Positions 11,601 through 23,600 of a stretch of DNA of 64,000 nt are shown here, piece after piece; the stretch's first letter is position 1, and every line of letters begins with the position of its first letter. A program made the translations under genes and the position numbers. The DNA is from Kineosporia rhizophila. GTDB taxonomy: Bacteria > Actinomycetota > Actinomycetes > Actinomycetales > Kineosporiaceae. The stretch covers positions 166,746-230,745 of the forward strand of contig NZ_JAJSOH010000012.1 of NCBI RefSeq assembly GCF_021277265.1. The letters are read 5' to 3'. Below the pieces are notes generated by a model. It did not search any database. It worked only from the letters and a program-made list of their open reading frames with translations, and was not told the DNA's origin.

Positions 11601-14600
11601 TTCGCGGGGTGGCGCGGACCAGGCGCCGGGCCAGCAGACCACCCGGGCGGATCGCGACCTGGTCCTCGCTGCGGTTCTGCAAAGCACCGACGAGCAGCGT
11701 CGCCGCCCGCTCGTCGAAGACCTCGGGCAGGTCGACCAGACCACCCCAGCGGTCCGGGTGCTCGACGCCGATGGTCCGCCCCAGGCCCCAGGTCTGCGCC
11801 TGAACCGGGTTCGTGGGCGCGTGGTCGGTACCCACGCCACCCCGGGTGAGGGCCCACAGCGGCGCGCCCACACCCAGGTCGCCCAGCGCCTGGGCCAGCG
11901 CGAGTAGACCGGCGGTGCCGGTGGGCACGTGCACCTGGCCCGGCAGCGGCTCCTCGGCCAGCGCCATCAGCGAGATGACGCCTGCCAGGGCCTGTTCGCC
12001 CACGCGGTCGGCGAGCAGCTCGCCGATGGCGGCGCGGCTCACCTTGTCGGTCGGGACCGAACAGAGGACGACCTGGGCACCCCGCTCGCTCAAGGCGGAC
12101 TTGAGTGCGTCGGCCAGTTCGGAGGCGTCGGTCCGGTCCGGGACCACCAGCACCCAGGTCCCGCTCAGCGGGGCCGGCGCGGCGTCCGGCATCGGCACCC
12201 AGGTGATCCGGTAGCGCCAGGCCGCACTCAGCGACTCGTCGCGCTCGCGGTGACGCCAGCCGGCCAGGGCGGGCAGCAGCGGCTCCAGGTCGTCCGAGGC
12301 GATCGCCAGTTTCCCGGCCAGGCCTTCGAGGTCGCCGGACTCCACCGCGTCCCAGAACTCGTCGTCGTGCTGCTTGGCCGGCGTCGCGACCGGCGCGGGC
12401 GCCGGGTTGGGCCAGTACCGGCGGCGCTGGAAGGCGTAGGTGGGCAGTTCGACGATCGGGGTCTCGGCGACGATCCGGGTCCAGTCCACCTCGACCCCGC
12501 GTACGTGCACCTCGGCCAGCGAGGCCAGCATCCGGGCGGCGCCGCCGTCCTCGCGGCGCAGGGTGCCGGCCACGACCGGCTCCAGCACCAGGGCCCCGGC
12601 GCCGTCGAGCACCTTCTCGAGGGTGTCGGTGACGGGGTTGGTCAGGACGGGGTGGGCCGAGGACTCGATGAACACGCCGAAGTGGTCTCGGGCGAGAACC
12701 TCGATGGCGCGGGAGAACTCGACCCGGGCGCGCAGGCTGTCGTACCAGTACTGCGCGGTGAGCTCGGTGCCGTCCAGCTTCTCGCCGGTCATCGCCGACA
12801 CCATCGGAACGCGGGCCGGGCGGGGCTTGACCTCGGCCAGCAGGCGCAGGATCTCCTCCCGCAGCTCGTCAACCTGCGGGCCGTGCGAGGCATAGTCCAC
12901 CGGCAGCATCCGGGCCCGGCCACCTTCGCCCTCGACCTGGGCCAGCAGCGCGGCCAGCTCGTCCGGATCACCGGAGACAACCGTGGCGTTCGGTCCGTTC
13001 ACCGCCGCCACCGTCACCCCGTCGCTCAGACGGGCTTCGACCGCGGCCACCGGCTCGGCGATCGAGAGCATCCCGCCGCGACCTGACAGCGCCTTCAGCG
13101 CCTGACTGCGCAGCGCCACCACCCGGGCGCCGTCCTCCAGCGACAACGCCCCGGACACGACCGCAGCGGCGATCTCACCCTGCGAGTGCCCGACCACGGC
13201 GTCCGGACGCACGCCGGCGGCCTCCCAAACGGCGGCGAGCGAGACGTTCACCGCCCACAGCACCGGCTGCAGCACATCCACCCGCTCCAGCGGCCCCTCG
13301 AGCTCGTCCAGCAGGTTCCAGTCCACGAAGGCTGACAGCGCGGCCGCGCACTCGGCCATCCGCGCGGCGAACACCGGCGAATCGGCCAGCAGGGCGCGTC
13401 CCATGCCGACCCACTGCGAGCCCTGCCCCGGGAAGACGAACGCGACCTTGCCGATGCCGACCCCGATGGGCACCGCGCCGGTCACCACGTTCCCGGCCGG
13501 CTCACCGCCGGCCACGGCCCCGAGCCCAACCAGCAGTTCGTCCGGGGCGCTGCCGATCACGGCGGCGCGGTGCTCGAACAGCGACCGGCTGGCCAGCAGT
13601 GACCAGGCCACCTCGGCGGCCCCGCGCTCGTGGCTGCGCAGGAAGGCGCCCACCCGGGCGGCCTGGGCGGCCAGCGCGGCGCCGGAGCGGGCCGAGACCA
13701 GCCACGGCACCTGGTTGCCGGTGAGCACGGGCAGGGCCGGCTCGAGCAGCTCCCCCGCTTCGGCGAGCTGCCCCTCGTCCTTGGTTGGAAGCTCTTCGAG
13801 GATCGGGGCCTCTTCGATGATGGCGTGCACGTTCGTGCCGCTCACCCCGAACGAGGACACACCCGCCCGGCGGGCCCGGCCGTCCTCGGCCAGGGTCGAG
13901 GGCCAGTGCACCGCCTCGTTCAGCAGTTCGACGTCACCGACCGACCAGTCCACCTGTGGGGTGCGCTCGGCGGCGTGCAGGGTGCGCGGCAGCTGCTGGT
14001 TCTGCAGCGCCAGAACGAGTTTGATCACGCTGGCCACGCCGGAGGCGGTCTGGGTGTGGCCGATGTTCGACTTCACCGAGCCCAGCCACAGCGGCCGGCC
14101 CTCGGGACGGTTCCTGCCGTAGGTGGCCAGCAGCGCCTGGGCCTCGATCGGGTCGCCCAGCGCGGTACCGGTGCCGTGCGCCTCGACCGCGTCCACCTCG
14201 TCCGGGCGCAGGCCCGCCGAGGCCAGCGCGGCCCGGATCACCCGCTGCTGCGAGGGACCGTGCGGGGCGGTGATGCCGTTGGAGGCGCCGTCCTGGTTCA
14301 TCGCGCTGCCGGCGATCACCGCGAGCACCTGGTGGCCGTTGCGCCGGGCGTCGGAGAGGCGCTCCAGCACGATGATCCCGGCGCCCTCGCCCCAGCCGAT
14401 GCCGTCCGCGTCGGCCGCGAAGGCCTTGGACCGGCCGTCGAAGGCCAGGCCGTCCTGGCGGGAGAACTCGGCGAAGGCCGAGGGGGTGGCCATCACGGCC
14501 ACGCCGCCGGTCAGGGCCATCGAGATCTCCCCGGCGCGCAGCGCCTGGCAGGCCTGGTGCATCGCGACCAGGGCCGAGGAGCAGGCGGTGTCGACCGTGA

Positions 14601-17600
14601 CGGCCGGCCCCTCCAGGCCCAGGGTGTACGAGATGCGCCCGGAGATGACCGAAGTCAGGGCGCCGATGAGCATGTAGCCCTCGTGCCCGCCCTCGTGGAT
14701 CAGGTCGGCGCCGTAACCGCCGAAGCCGGCACCGACGAAGACGCCGGTGGGCGTGCGCTTCAGCGCGGCCGGGTCGATGCCGGCCCGTTCGACCGCCTCG
14801 TAGGCGGTCTCCAGCAGGAGCCGCTGCTGCGGGTCGAGGGTGACCGCCTCGCGCGGGCTGATCCCGAAGAACTCCGGGTCGAAGTACCCGGCGTCGTAGA
14901 GGAAACCGCCGACCCGGGTCTCGGAGGTGGTGCCGTCGAGGTTGGAGTACAGGCCCTCGCTGTCCCAGTTGCGGTCGGTCGGGAACGGCGAGATCGCGTC
15001 GATGCCCTCGGCCATCAGCCGCCAGTAGCCCTCGGGGTCGTTCACCCCGCCGGGGAACTTGCAGCCCATACCCACGATCGCGATCGGCTCACCGAGGTCG
15101 GCGGCGCGCAGGGTGGGTGCGTGGGCGTCGAGCTCGGTGAGCTCGCCGAGCAGTTCGGAGCGCAGCAACTGCACCACCGCGGCCACCGTGGGATGGTCGA
15201 AGACCAGGGTGGCGGGCAGTTTCAGACCGGTGGCCGTGTTCAGCCGGGTACGCAGATCGACCGCTGTCAAAGAGTCGAAGCCCAGGTCCTTGAACGGGCG
15301 GGTGGGCAGCACCACCTCGCCGGAGGAGTGCCCCAGCACCGCCGCGACCTCACCGCGCACCAGATCGGTGAGGACCCGCTCGGCGTCGGCGTCGCTCAGG
15401 CCGCGCAGCTGACGCAGCAGCGCAGTGTCCTGGGCGCCGACGTCCTCGGAGACCGGCTGCTGCTGGGCATCGGGGATGTCGGCCAGCAGCCGGCTCGGGC
15501 GCTGCACGGTGAAAAGCGTCGCGAACTTGTCCCAGTCGATGTCCGCGACCGTGACCAGGTCCTCGCCGGCGTCCATGATCTGGGCCAGCGCCGCCACCGC
15601 CGGGGCCGGGTCCATCTCGCGAAGACCCAGACGCTGCAGCAGTTCACCGGCGTAGCCCTCGCCCATGCCGCCGCCACCCCAAAGGCCCCAGGCGGCAGAG
15701 GTTCCGGCTTCGCCGCGAGCGCGGCGCTGTTCGACCAGGGCGTCGAGGGCGGCGTTGCCCGCGGCGTAGGCCGACAGGCGCCCACTGCCCCAGGTCGCTG
15801 CGCCGGAGGAGAACATGACGAACGCGTCGAGGTCCTCGGTCAGCTCGTCCAGCAGCTCGGCGCCGCCGACCTTGGCCTGCAGAGCGCGCTCCAGGTCGGC
15901 CAGGCCGACCTCTTCCAGCGGACCGCCGACCGGCGCTCCCGCGGCGTGCAGCACCGAGCTCAGGGCCGGGCCGGTGCGCCCGATCCAGGCCAGCAGGTTC
16001 TCGACCTGCTCGCGGTCGCCGATGTCGTTGCTGAGCACGGCCACGCTCGTGCCGGCCTGGGCCAGCTGGGCGGCCAGCGCGGCGGTTCCGGCCGCCGTGG
16101 CACCGGAGCGGCTGGTGAGCACCACTCGCTGGGCGCCGCGGGTGCTCAGCCAGCGGCTGATGTGCCCGCCGACTCCCCCGGTGCCGCCGGTGATGAGCAC
16201 CGTGCCGCGCGGCGTCCAGCCGGCGCCCTTCTTCTTGGCCCGGCCCGCCCGCACCAGGCGGCGGGCGTGGATTCCGTTGTCGCGCAGCGCGACCTGATCC
16301 TCACCGGTGGTTCCGGCCAGGACGGCGGCCAGGTTGCCGATCGAGGAGGTCTGCAGGTCGACGAGCCCGCCCCAGCGGGTCGGGAACTCGAGGGCCGCCA
16401 CCCGGCCGAGCGCCCAGGTCCGGGCCTGCACCGGGTTGCTCGCCGGCTCGCCGGCCACCGTGCTCACGGCGCCGGTGGTGAGCACCCACAGGGGTGCCTG
16501 CACACCGGCGTCGCCGAGGGCCTGGATCAGGCTGGTGGTCGCGGCCAGACCGGTCGGGACGATCGGGGCCGTCGCCAGCGGGGCCTCCTCCAGCGCCAGC
16601 AGCGAGACCACGCCGGCGAGGTCCTGCCCGGCCGCCGCGATCTGGGTGCGCAGCACGTCGCGGGACACCTCGCCGGGGGCGACCTCGCAGATCAGCAGCG
16701 CCGCACCGGCCTGGGCAAGCGCCCGGGCCACCTGCACCGGGACCGCGCCCGACTCCTCGGCCGCGTCCAGGCCGGCCGCCTCGACCGAACCGGCCGGAGC
16801 GACCAGCAGCCAGGTCCCCGACAGCGGGGGCCGGGATGCCGTGGCCGGCGTCGCGACCGGGGTCCAGGTGATCCGGTAGCGCCAGGGAGCCACCACCGAC
16901 TCGCCCTGCTCGCGCTCGCGCCAGGCGGCCAGGGCGGGCAGCACCTCGCGCAGGTGCGCCTCGTCCACGGCCAGGGTCTGGGCCAGGCCGTTCAGGTCGC
17001 CGCCGCTGACCGCCGACCAGAACGCGCTCTCCTCGGCGGACAGCACCGCGCCCGTCTCGGCCTTGGGCGTGGCCTTGGGCCAGTAGCGCTGACGCTCGAA
17101 GGCGTAGGTGGGCAGGGCCACCCGGCGCCCGGCCGGGAGCACCTCGGGCCATTCGACGTGCACCCCGCGCACGTGCACCTCGGCCAGCGAGGCCAGCAAC
17201 CGGTCGGCCCCGCCGTCCTCGCGGCGCAGCGTGCCCGCCACCACCGCTTCCTGCTCGTCGAGGATGTCGGCGATCGGCGCGGTGAGCACCGGGTGGGCCG
17301 AGGACTCGATGAACACGCCGTAGCCCTCGTCGGCCAGAACCTCGATGGCCCGGGCGAATTCCACGCGGGCGCGCAGGCTGTCGTACCAGTACTGCGCCGT
17401 CAGCTCGCTGCCGTCCAGCTTCTCGCCGCTCATCGACGAGACCATCGGAATACGCGCGGCCTGCGGCGCAATGCCCTCGAGCAGCCGCAGGATCTCGGCC
17501 TTCAGCTCATCGACCTGCGGGCCGTGGGAGGCGTAGTCGACCGGCAGCATCCGCGCCCGGCCACCCTCAGCCTCCACCCGCTCAGCCAGCACCTGCAACA

Positions 17601-20600
17601 GAGCCGGATCACCCGAGACCACCGTGGCGTTCGGCCCGTTCACCGCCGCCACCGTCACACCATCAACCAGACGCGCCTGCACCGAAGCCACCGGCTCAGC
17701 GATCGAGAGCATCCCACCCCGACCCGACAGAGCCTTCAACGCCTGACTGCGCAGAGAAACCACCCGCGCGCCGTCCTCCAGCGACAACGCACCAGAAACC
17801 ACCGCAGCAGCGATCTCACCCTGCGAGTGCCCGACAACAGCATCGGGTCGAACCCCGGCCGCTTCCCACACCGCAGCCAGCGAGACATTCACCGCCCACA
17901 GCACCGGCTGCACCACGTCCACCCGCTCCAGCGGGCCGTCCAACTCCTCCAGGAGGTTCCAGTCCACGAAGGCCGACAGAGCCACCGCACACTCGGCCAG
18001 CCGCTCAGCGAACACCGGCGAAGCAGCCGCCAGCGCCCGGCCCATACCGACCCACTGCGAACCCTGCCCGGGGAAGACGAACACGCTCTGCCCGACCCCG
18101 GCAGCCGTTCCGGTGACCACCCCCGGCGAGGGCCGGCCGGCGGCCAGAGCCTGCAGCCCTTCATGCAGCTGACCGGTGACGACCGCGCGGTGCTCGAAGG
18201 TGGAGCGGGTGGTGGCCAGCGACCAGCCCACGTCCACCGGCTCGATCGCGGTGTCCAACTCCGCCAGCAGGCGTCCGGCGGCGACGCCCAGCCCAGCCGG
18301 CGTGCGGCTCGAGACCAGCCACGCCGTCTCGCCCACGAGCCCCGGCCTGACGTCCGGGTCGGCTACTTCGACGGCCGGGGCGGCCGGCGGCTCCTCCAGG
18401 ATCAGGTGCGCGTTGGTCCCGCTGATCCCGAAGGCCGACACACCCGCCCGGCGTACCCGCTCACCCGCGGCCCAGGGCCGGGACTCGGTCAGCACCGAGA
18501 CCGCGCCGCTGGACCAGTCCACCTGGTCGCTCGGCTCGCCCGCGTGCAGCGAGGCCGGCAGCAGCCCGTGCTGCAGCGCCAGCACCATCTTGATCACACC
18601 GGCCACACCCGCGGCCTGCTGGGCGTGCCCGATGTTCGACTTCACCGAGCCCAGCCACAGCGGCTGGTCCCCGGCCCGTTCCTGACCGTAGGTCGCCAGC
18701 AGCGCCTGAGCCTCGATCGGGTCGCCCAGCTTCGTGCCGGTGCCGTGCCCCTCCACCGCGTCCACGTCCACCGCCGACAGCCCGGCCGAGGCCAGGGCGG
18801 CGCGGATCACCCGCTGCTGCGAGGGCCCGTTCGGCGCCGACAGGCCGTTGGAGGCGCCGTCCTGGTTCACCGCGCTGCCCGCGATCACCGCGAGCACCTC
18901 GTGACCGTTGCGGCGGGCGTCCGAAAGCCGTTCCAGCACCACCATGCCGACGCCCTCGGCCAGGCCCATGCCGTCGGCGTCGGCCGAGAACGCCTTGCAG
19001 CGCCCGTCCAGGGCCAGCGCGCCCTGCTGGGAGAAGCCGATGAACTCGCCCGGGTCGGTGATCACCATGACACCGCCGGCCAGGGCCAGGTCGCACTCAC
19101 CGCCGCGCAGGGCCTGGGCGGCCAGGTGCAGCGAGACCAGGGCCGAGGAGCAGGCCGTGTCCACGGTGACGGCCGGACCTTCCAGGCCCAGCGCGTACGA
19201 GACCCGCCCGGAGATCACCGAGGTCACGTTCCCGGTGATCAGGTGACCGGCCACGTCCTCGGTGAATCCGGCCTGACCCGAGTAGCCGGACGAGGCCGCC
19301 CCGGCGAACACCCCGGTCAGCGAGCCACGCAGCGAGTTCGGGTCCAGACCGGCGCTCTCCAGGGCCTGCCAGGAGGTCTCCAGCAGCAGCCGCTGCTGCG
19401 GGTCCATCGCCAGCGCCTCGCGCGGGCTGATCCGGAAGAAGTTCGCGTCGAAGTCGGCCGCGCCGGACATGAAACCGCCCTCGCGGGCGGCCGATCCGTC
19501 GAGCAGCTCCTCCAGGTTCCAGCCCCGGTCGTCCGGGAAACCACCGATCGCGTCACCGCCGTCGGCGAGCATCCGCCACAGCGCCTGCGGGCTGTCGACC
19601 CCGCCGGGGAAGCGGCAGCCCATGCCGACCAGGACGATCGGGTCGTCGGTGACCGGGCCGCGCGTGGCGACGACCCCGTTGAGGAGCTTCTGGCTGCCCA
19701 GCAGCTGCTCGATGATCTGCCGGGCCAGCATCAGCGGCGTCGGGTAGTCGAAGACCACCGTGGAGGGCAGTTGCAGGCCGGTGGCCTGGTTCAGCCGGGT
19801 GCGCAGTTCGACCGCGGTGAGCGAGTCGAAACCCATGTCCCGGAAGGCCCGGTCGGCCTCGACCGCGCCGGCCGAGCCGAAGCCCAGCACCGCGGCGGCG
19901 TGCTGACGCACCAGCTCGGTGACCGTGCGCTCGCGCTGACCGACCGAGGCGCCGGACAGGCGTCCCAACAGATCCGCGGCCTCGCCGGTGGCGACAACGG
20001 CTGCTTCGCCGGTGTTCTCGGCCTGGCGGGCTTCGGGGATCTCCTGCAGCAGCGGCCAGGAGCGCACCGCGTTGAACACCGCGGAGAAACGCTTCCAGTC
20101 CACGTCCGCCACCGCGACCGCGGTCTCGTCGTCGGCCAGCACCTGTCCCAGAACGGTCAGGGCCCGGGCCGGTTCCAGAAGACGAAGACCCTGGCGCCGC
20201 AGGCGTTCGGGGTCCACGCTGAGTGCGCGTTCCACCCCGGCCTTGGCCTCGGACTCCTGCCCGGTGTCCCACACCCCCCAGGCCACGGAGGTCGCGGGAA
20301 GACTTCGGGCACGGCGGTTCTGGGCCAGCGCGTCGAGGTGGGCGTTGGCGGCGGCGTACGAGCCGTGGTCAAGCACGCCCCAGGTCGCGGCGATCGAGGA
20401 GAAGAGCACGAACGCGTCGAGGTCGCGGTCGGCGGTCAGCTCGTCGAGGTTGCGAGCACCGGTGACCTTGGCGCCCAGGGCCAGGTCGAGCTGGTCCACG
20501 TCGGTGTCGGTGAGGGGCTGCAGGTTCACGTTCAGGGCGCCGTGGATCACGCTGGACAGGGCCGGGCCCTGGGCGTCGATGTGGTCCAGAAGAGCGGCCA

Positions 20601-23600
20601 CGGAACGTTTGTCGGTCACGTCGCAGGTGATCAGGCTGACCGTGGTCCCGGCCGCGGCGAGCGCGGCCATCACCTCGGCGGCGCCGGCCACCGAGGGGCC
20701 GCGGCGGCTGATCAGCACGAGTTTGCCGGCGCCGGCACCGGTCAGCCAGCGCGCCAGCTCGGGGCCGATCTCGCCGCTGGCACCGGTGACCAGGACGGTG
20801 CCGCGCGGGCTCCAGGAGCGTGCGCCCTCCGACGTGGCGCGGATCAGGCGGCGGGCCAGAACCCCCGAGGGACGAACGGCGAGCTGGTCCTCCCCGAGCG
20901 TCAGCGCGGTGACCAGGTGCTCCGCGGAACGGCTGTCGAGAGTGGTGGGCAGGTCGATCAGGCCGCCCCAGCGCTCCGGGTGCTCCAGACCGGCGACCCG
21001 GCCCAGACCCCAGGCCTGCGCCTGCGGCGGGTTCGCGGGGGTCTCGCCGGGCGCGGCCCCGATGGCACCGGAAGTGATGAGCCACAGCGGCGCTTCGATC
21101 CCGGCCAGGCCGAGAGCACGCACGAGGGTGAGGGTGGAAGCGGATCCGCCGGTGGTGTGCCCGTGTCCGGGCAGCCAGCTCTCGTCGAGTGAGAGCAGCG
21201 ACAGCACACCGCTGGGCGTGTCGGTGCCCGCCAACTGTGCGGCCACGGCGGCCGGGTCGGTCTGGCTGGTGTCGATCTGCTTGTGGACGATGTGCGCGCC
21301 TCGGGCGGTCAGCGCGGCGGTCACGTCCTGGACCAGTTGCGACTGGCCGGCCTCGTTGGCCGGGGTGACCAGCAGCCAGGTGCCGATCACGTTGTTCAGG
21401 CTCTGGCCGGGCACCGGCACCCAGGTGATCCGGTAACGCCAGTCGGCCGTCGCGGAGTCGTCGCGCTCGCGCCGTCGCCAGCTGGCCAGGGCCGGGACGA
21501 CGTCCTCCAGCCGCTGCCCGTCGAGGGCGAGCGTGTCGGCCAGCGCGGCCACGTCGCCGGTCTCGACCGCGTTCCAGAACTTCTCCTGGGCCGGGGACTC
21601 CAGGCCCTGGACCGTGCGCGTCTGCCGCGGAGCCGGGATCGGCCAGAAGTGCTGACGCTGGAAGGCGTAGGTGGGCAGGTCCACCCGGCGCCCGGCCGGG
21701 AGCACCTTGGCCCAGTCGATCGTGCCGCCGTTGACGTGCACCTCGGCCAGCGAGGCGAGCAGCCGGGTCGCGCCGCCCTCGTCCCGGCGCAGGGTGCCGG
21801 TGACGATCGGCGCGGGCCGGGTGGTGCCTTCCGCGGCCGGGACGGCCTCGAGGATGTCGAGCACGGACGAGGCCAGCACCGGATGCGCGGAGACCTCGAT
21901 CCAGATGCGGTGCTGCGCCAGCGCCTCGACCGCGCGGGAGAACTCCACGCGGGCGCGCAGGCTGTCGTACCAGTACTGCGCGGTGAGCTCAGTGCCCTCC
22001 AGCTTCTCGCCGCTCATCGACGAGACCATCGGAATGCGGGCGGTCTGCGGCGCGATGCCCTCGAGCAGCCGCAGGATCTCGGCCTTCAGCTCATCGACCT
22101 GCGGGCCGTGGGAGGCGTAGTCGACCGGCAGCATCCGCGCCCGGCCACCCTCAGCCTCCACCTGCTCGGCCAACGTCTGCAACAGAGCCGGATCCCCGGA
22201 CACCACCGTGGCATTCGGCCCGTTCACCGCCGCCACCGTCACACCATCAACCAGACGCGCCTGCACCGCCGCCACCGGCTCAGCGATCGAGAGCATCCCG
22301 CCCCGACCCGACAAAGCCTTCAACGCCTGACTGCGCAACGCCACCACCCGCGCGCCGTCCTCCAGCGACAACGCACCAGAAACCACCGCAGCAGCGATCT
22401 CACCCTGCGAGTGCCCCACCACCGCATCCGGCTTCACACCAGCCGCTTCCCACACCGCAGCCAGCGAGACGTTCACTGCCCACAGAACCGGCTGGACGAC
22501 GTCCACCCGCTCCAGGTCGGTCTCGGAGCCCAGCACGTCCTCGAGCGAGAAGTCCACGTACGGCGCCAGGGCGCTCGCACACTCGGCCAGGCGCGCGGCG
22601 AAGACCGGCGACTCGGCCAGCAGCGCCCGGCCCATCCCCACCCACTGCGAACCCTGCCCGGGGAAGACGAAGACCGAACGCGAGCGTCCACTGCTCGGGA
22701 CCCCACGCACGAGCGAACCGGACTGCTGCCCCGCAGCCAGCGCCGACACACCGCTCAGCAGTTCTTCGCGTGAGGTGCCGACGACCACTGCGCGCTGCTC
22801 GAACACCGAACGGGTGGTGGCCAGCGACCAGCCCAGGTCCACGACCGGGACGTCGTCGCGGGCGCCGCAGAACTCGGCCAGACGATGAGCCTGACCGCTC
22901 AGGGCGTCGGCGGTACGGCCGGAGAGCAGCCAGGCGGTTCCGGAGCTGAGCACCGACTCGGCCGCGGGGGCAACCTGAGCCGGCTCCGCGTCCTCGTCCG
23001 ATGGAGCAGCCGCCGGAGCCTCGGCCAGGATCACGTGGACGTTGGTGCCGCTGGCCCCGAACGCCGAGACACCGGCGCGACGCGGGGCCCCACCGTCGGC
23101 CAGCACCGAGGGCCAGGCCACCGGCTCGGTCAGCAGCGAGACCTCGCCGGCCGACCAGTCCACCTGCGGCGTGGGCGCGTCGATGTGCAGCGTCTGCGGC
23201 ATCTGCTGGTTCTGCAGCGCCAGCACCATCTTGATCACCCCGGCCACGCCACCGGCGGCCTGGGTGTGCCCGATGTTCGACTTCACCGAGCCCAGCCGCA
23301 GCGGCGCTGTCCTTCGGGGCTCCTGGCCGGGTGATCCGTAGGTGGCCAGCAGGGCCTGGGCCTCGATCGGGTCGCCCAGCGTGGTGCCGGTGCCGTGCGC
23401 CTCCACCACCGCGACCTGGTCGGTGCGCACCCGGGCGTTGGCCAGGGCCTCGCGGATCACCCGCTGCTGCGAGGGGCCGTTCGGCGCGGTCAGGCCGTTG
23501 GAGGCGCCGTCCTGGTTGGCGGCGCTGCCCTCGATCACCGCGAGCACCGGGTGGCCGTTGCGGCGGGCGTCGGAAAGGCGCTCCAGCACCAGGATCCCGG

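Noticed and set aside
1139..21192. Long plus-strand open frames, for example 1139-5674 (1511 codons) and 13630-21192 (2520 codons)
   Set aside because: They are antisense to PKS modules, rich in Gly, Arg, His and Gln, repeat with the modules, and show no domain. GC-rich codon bias keeps the opposite frames open.
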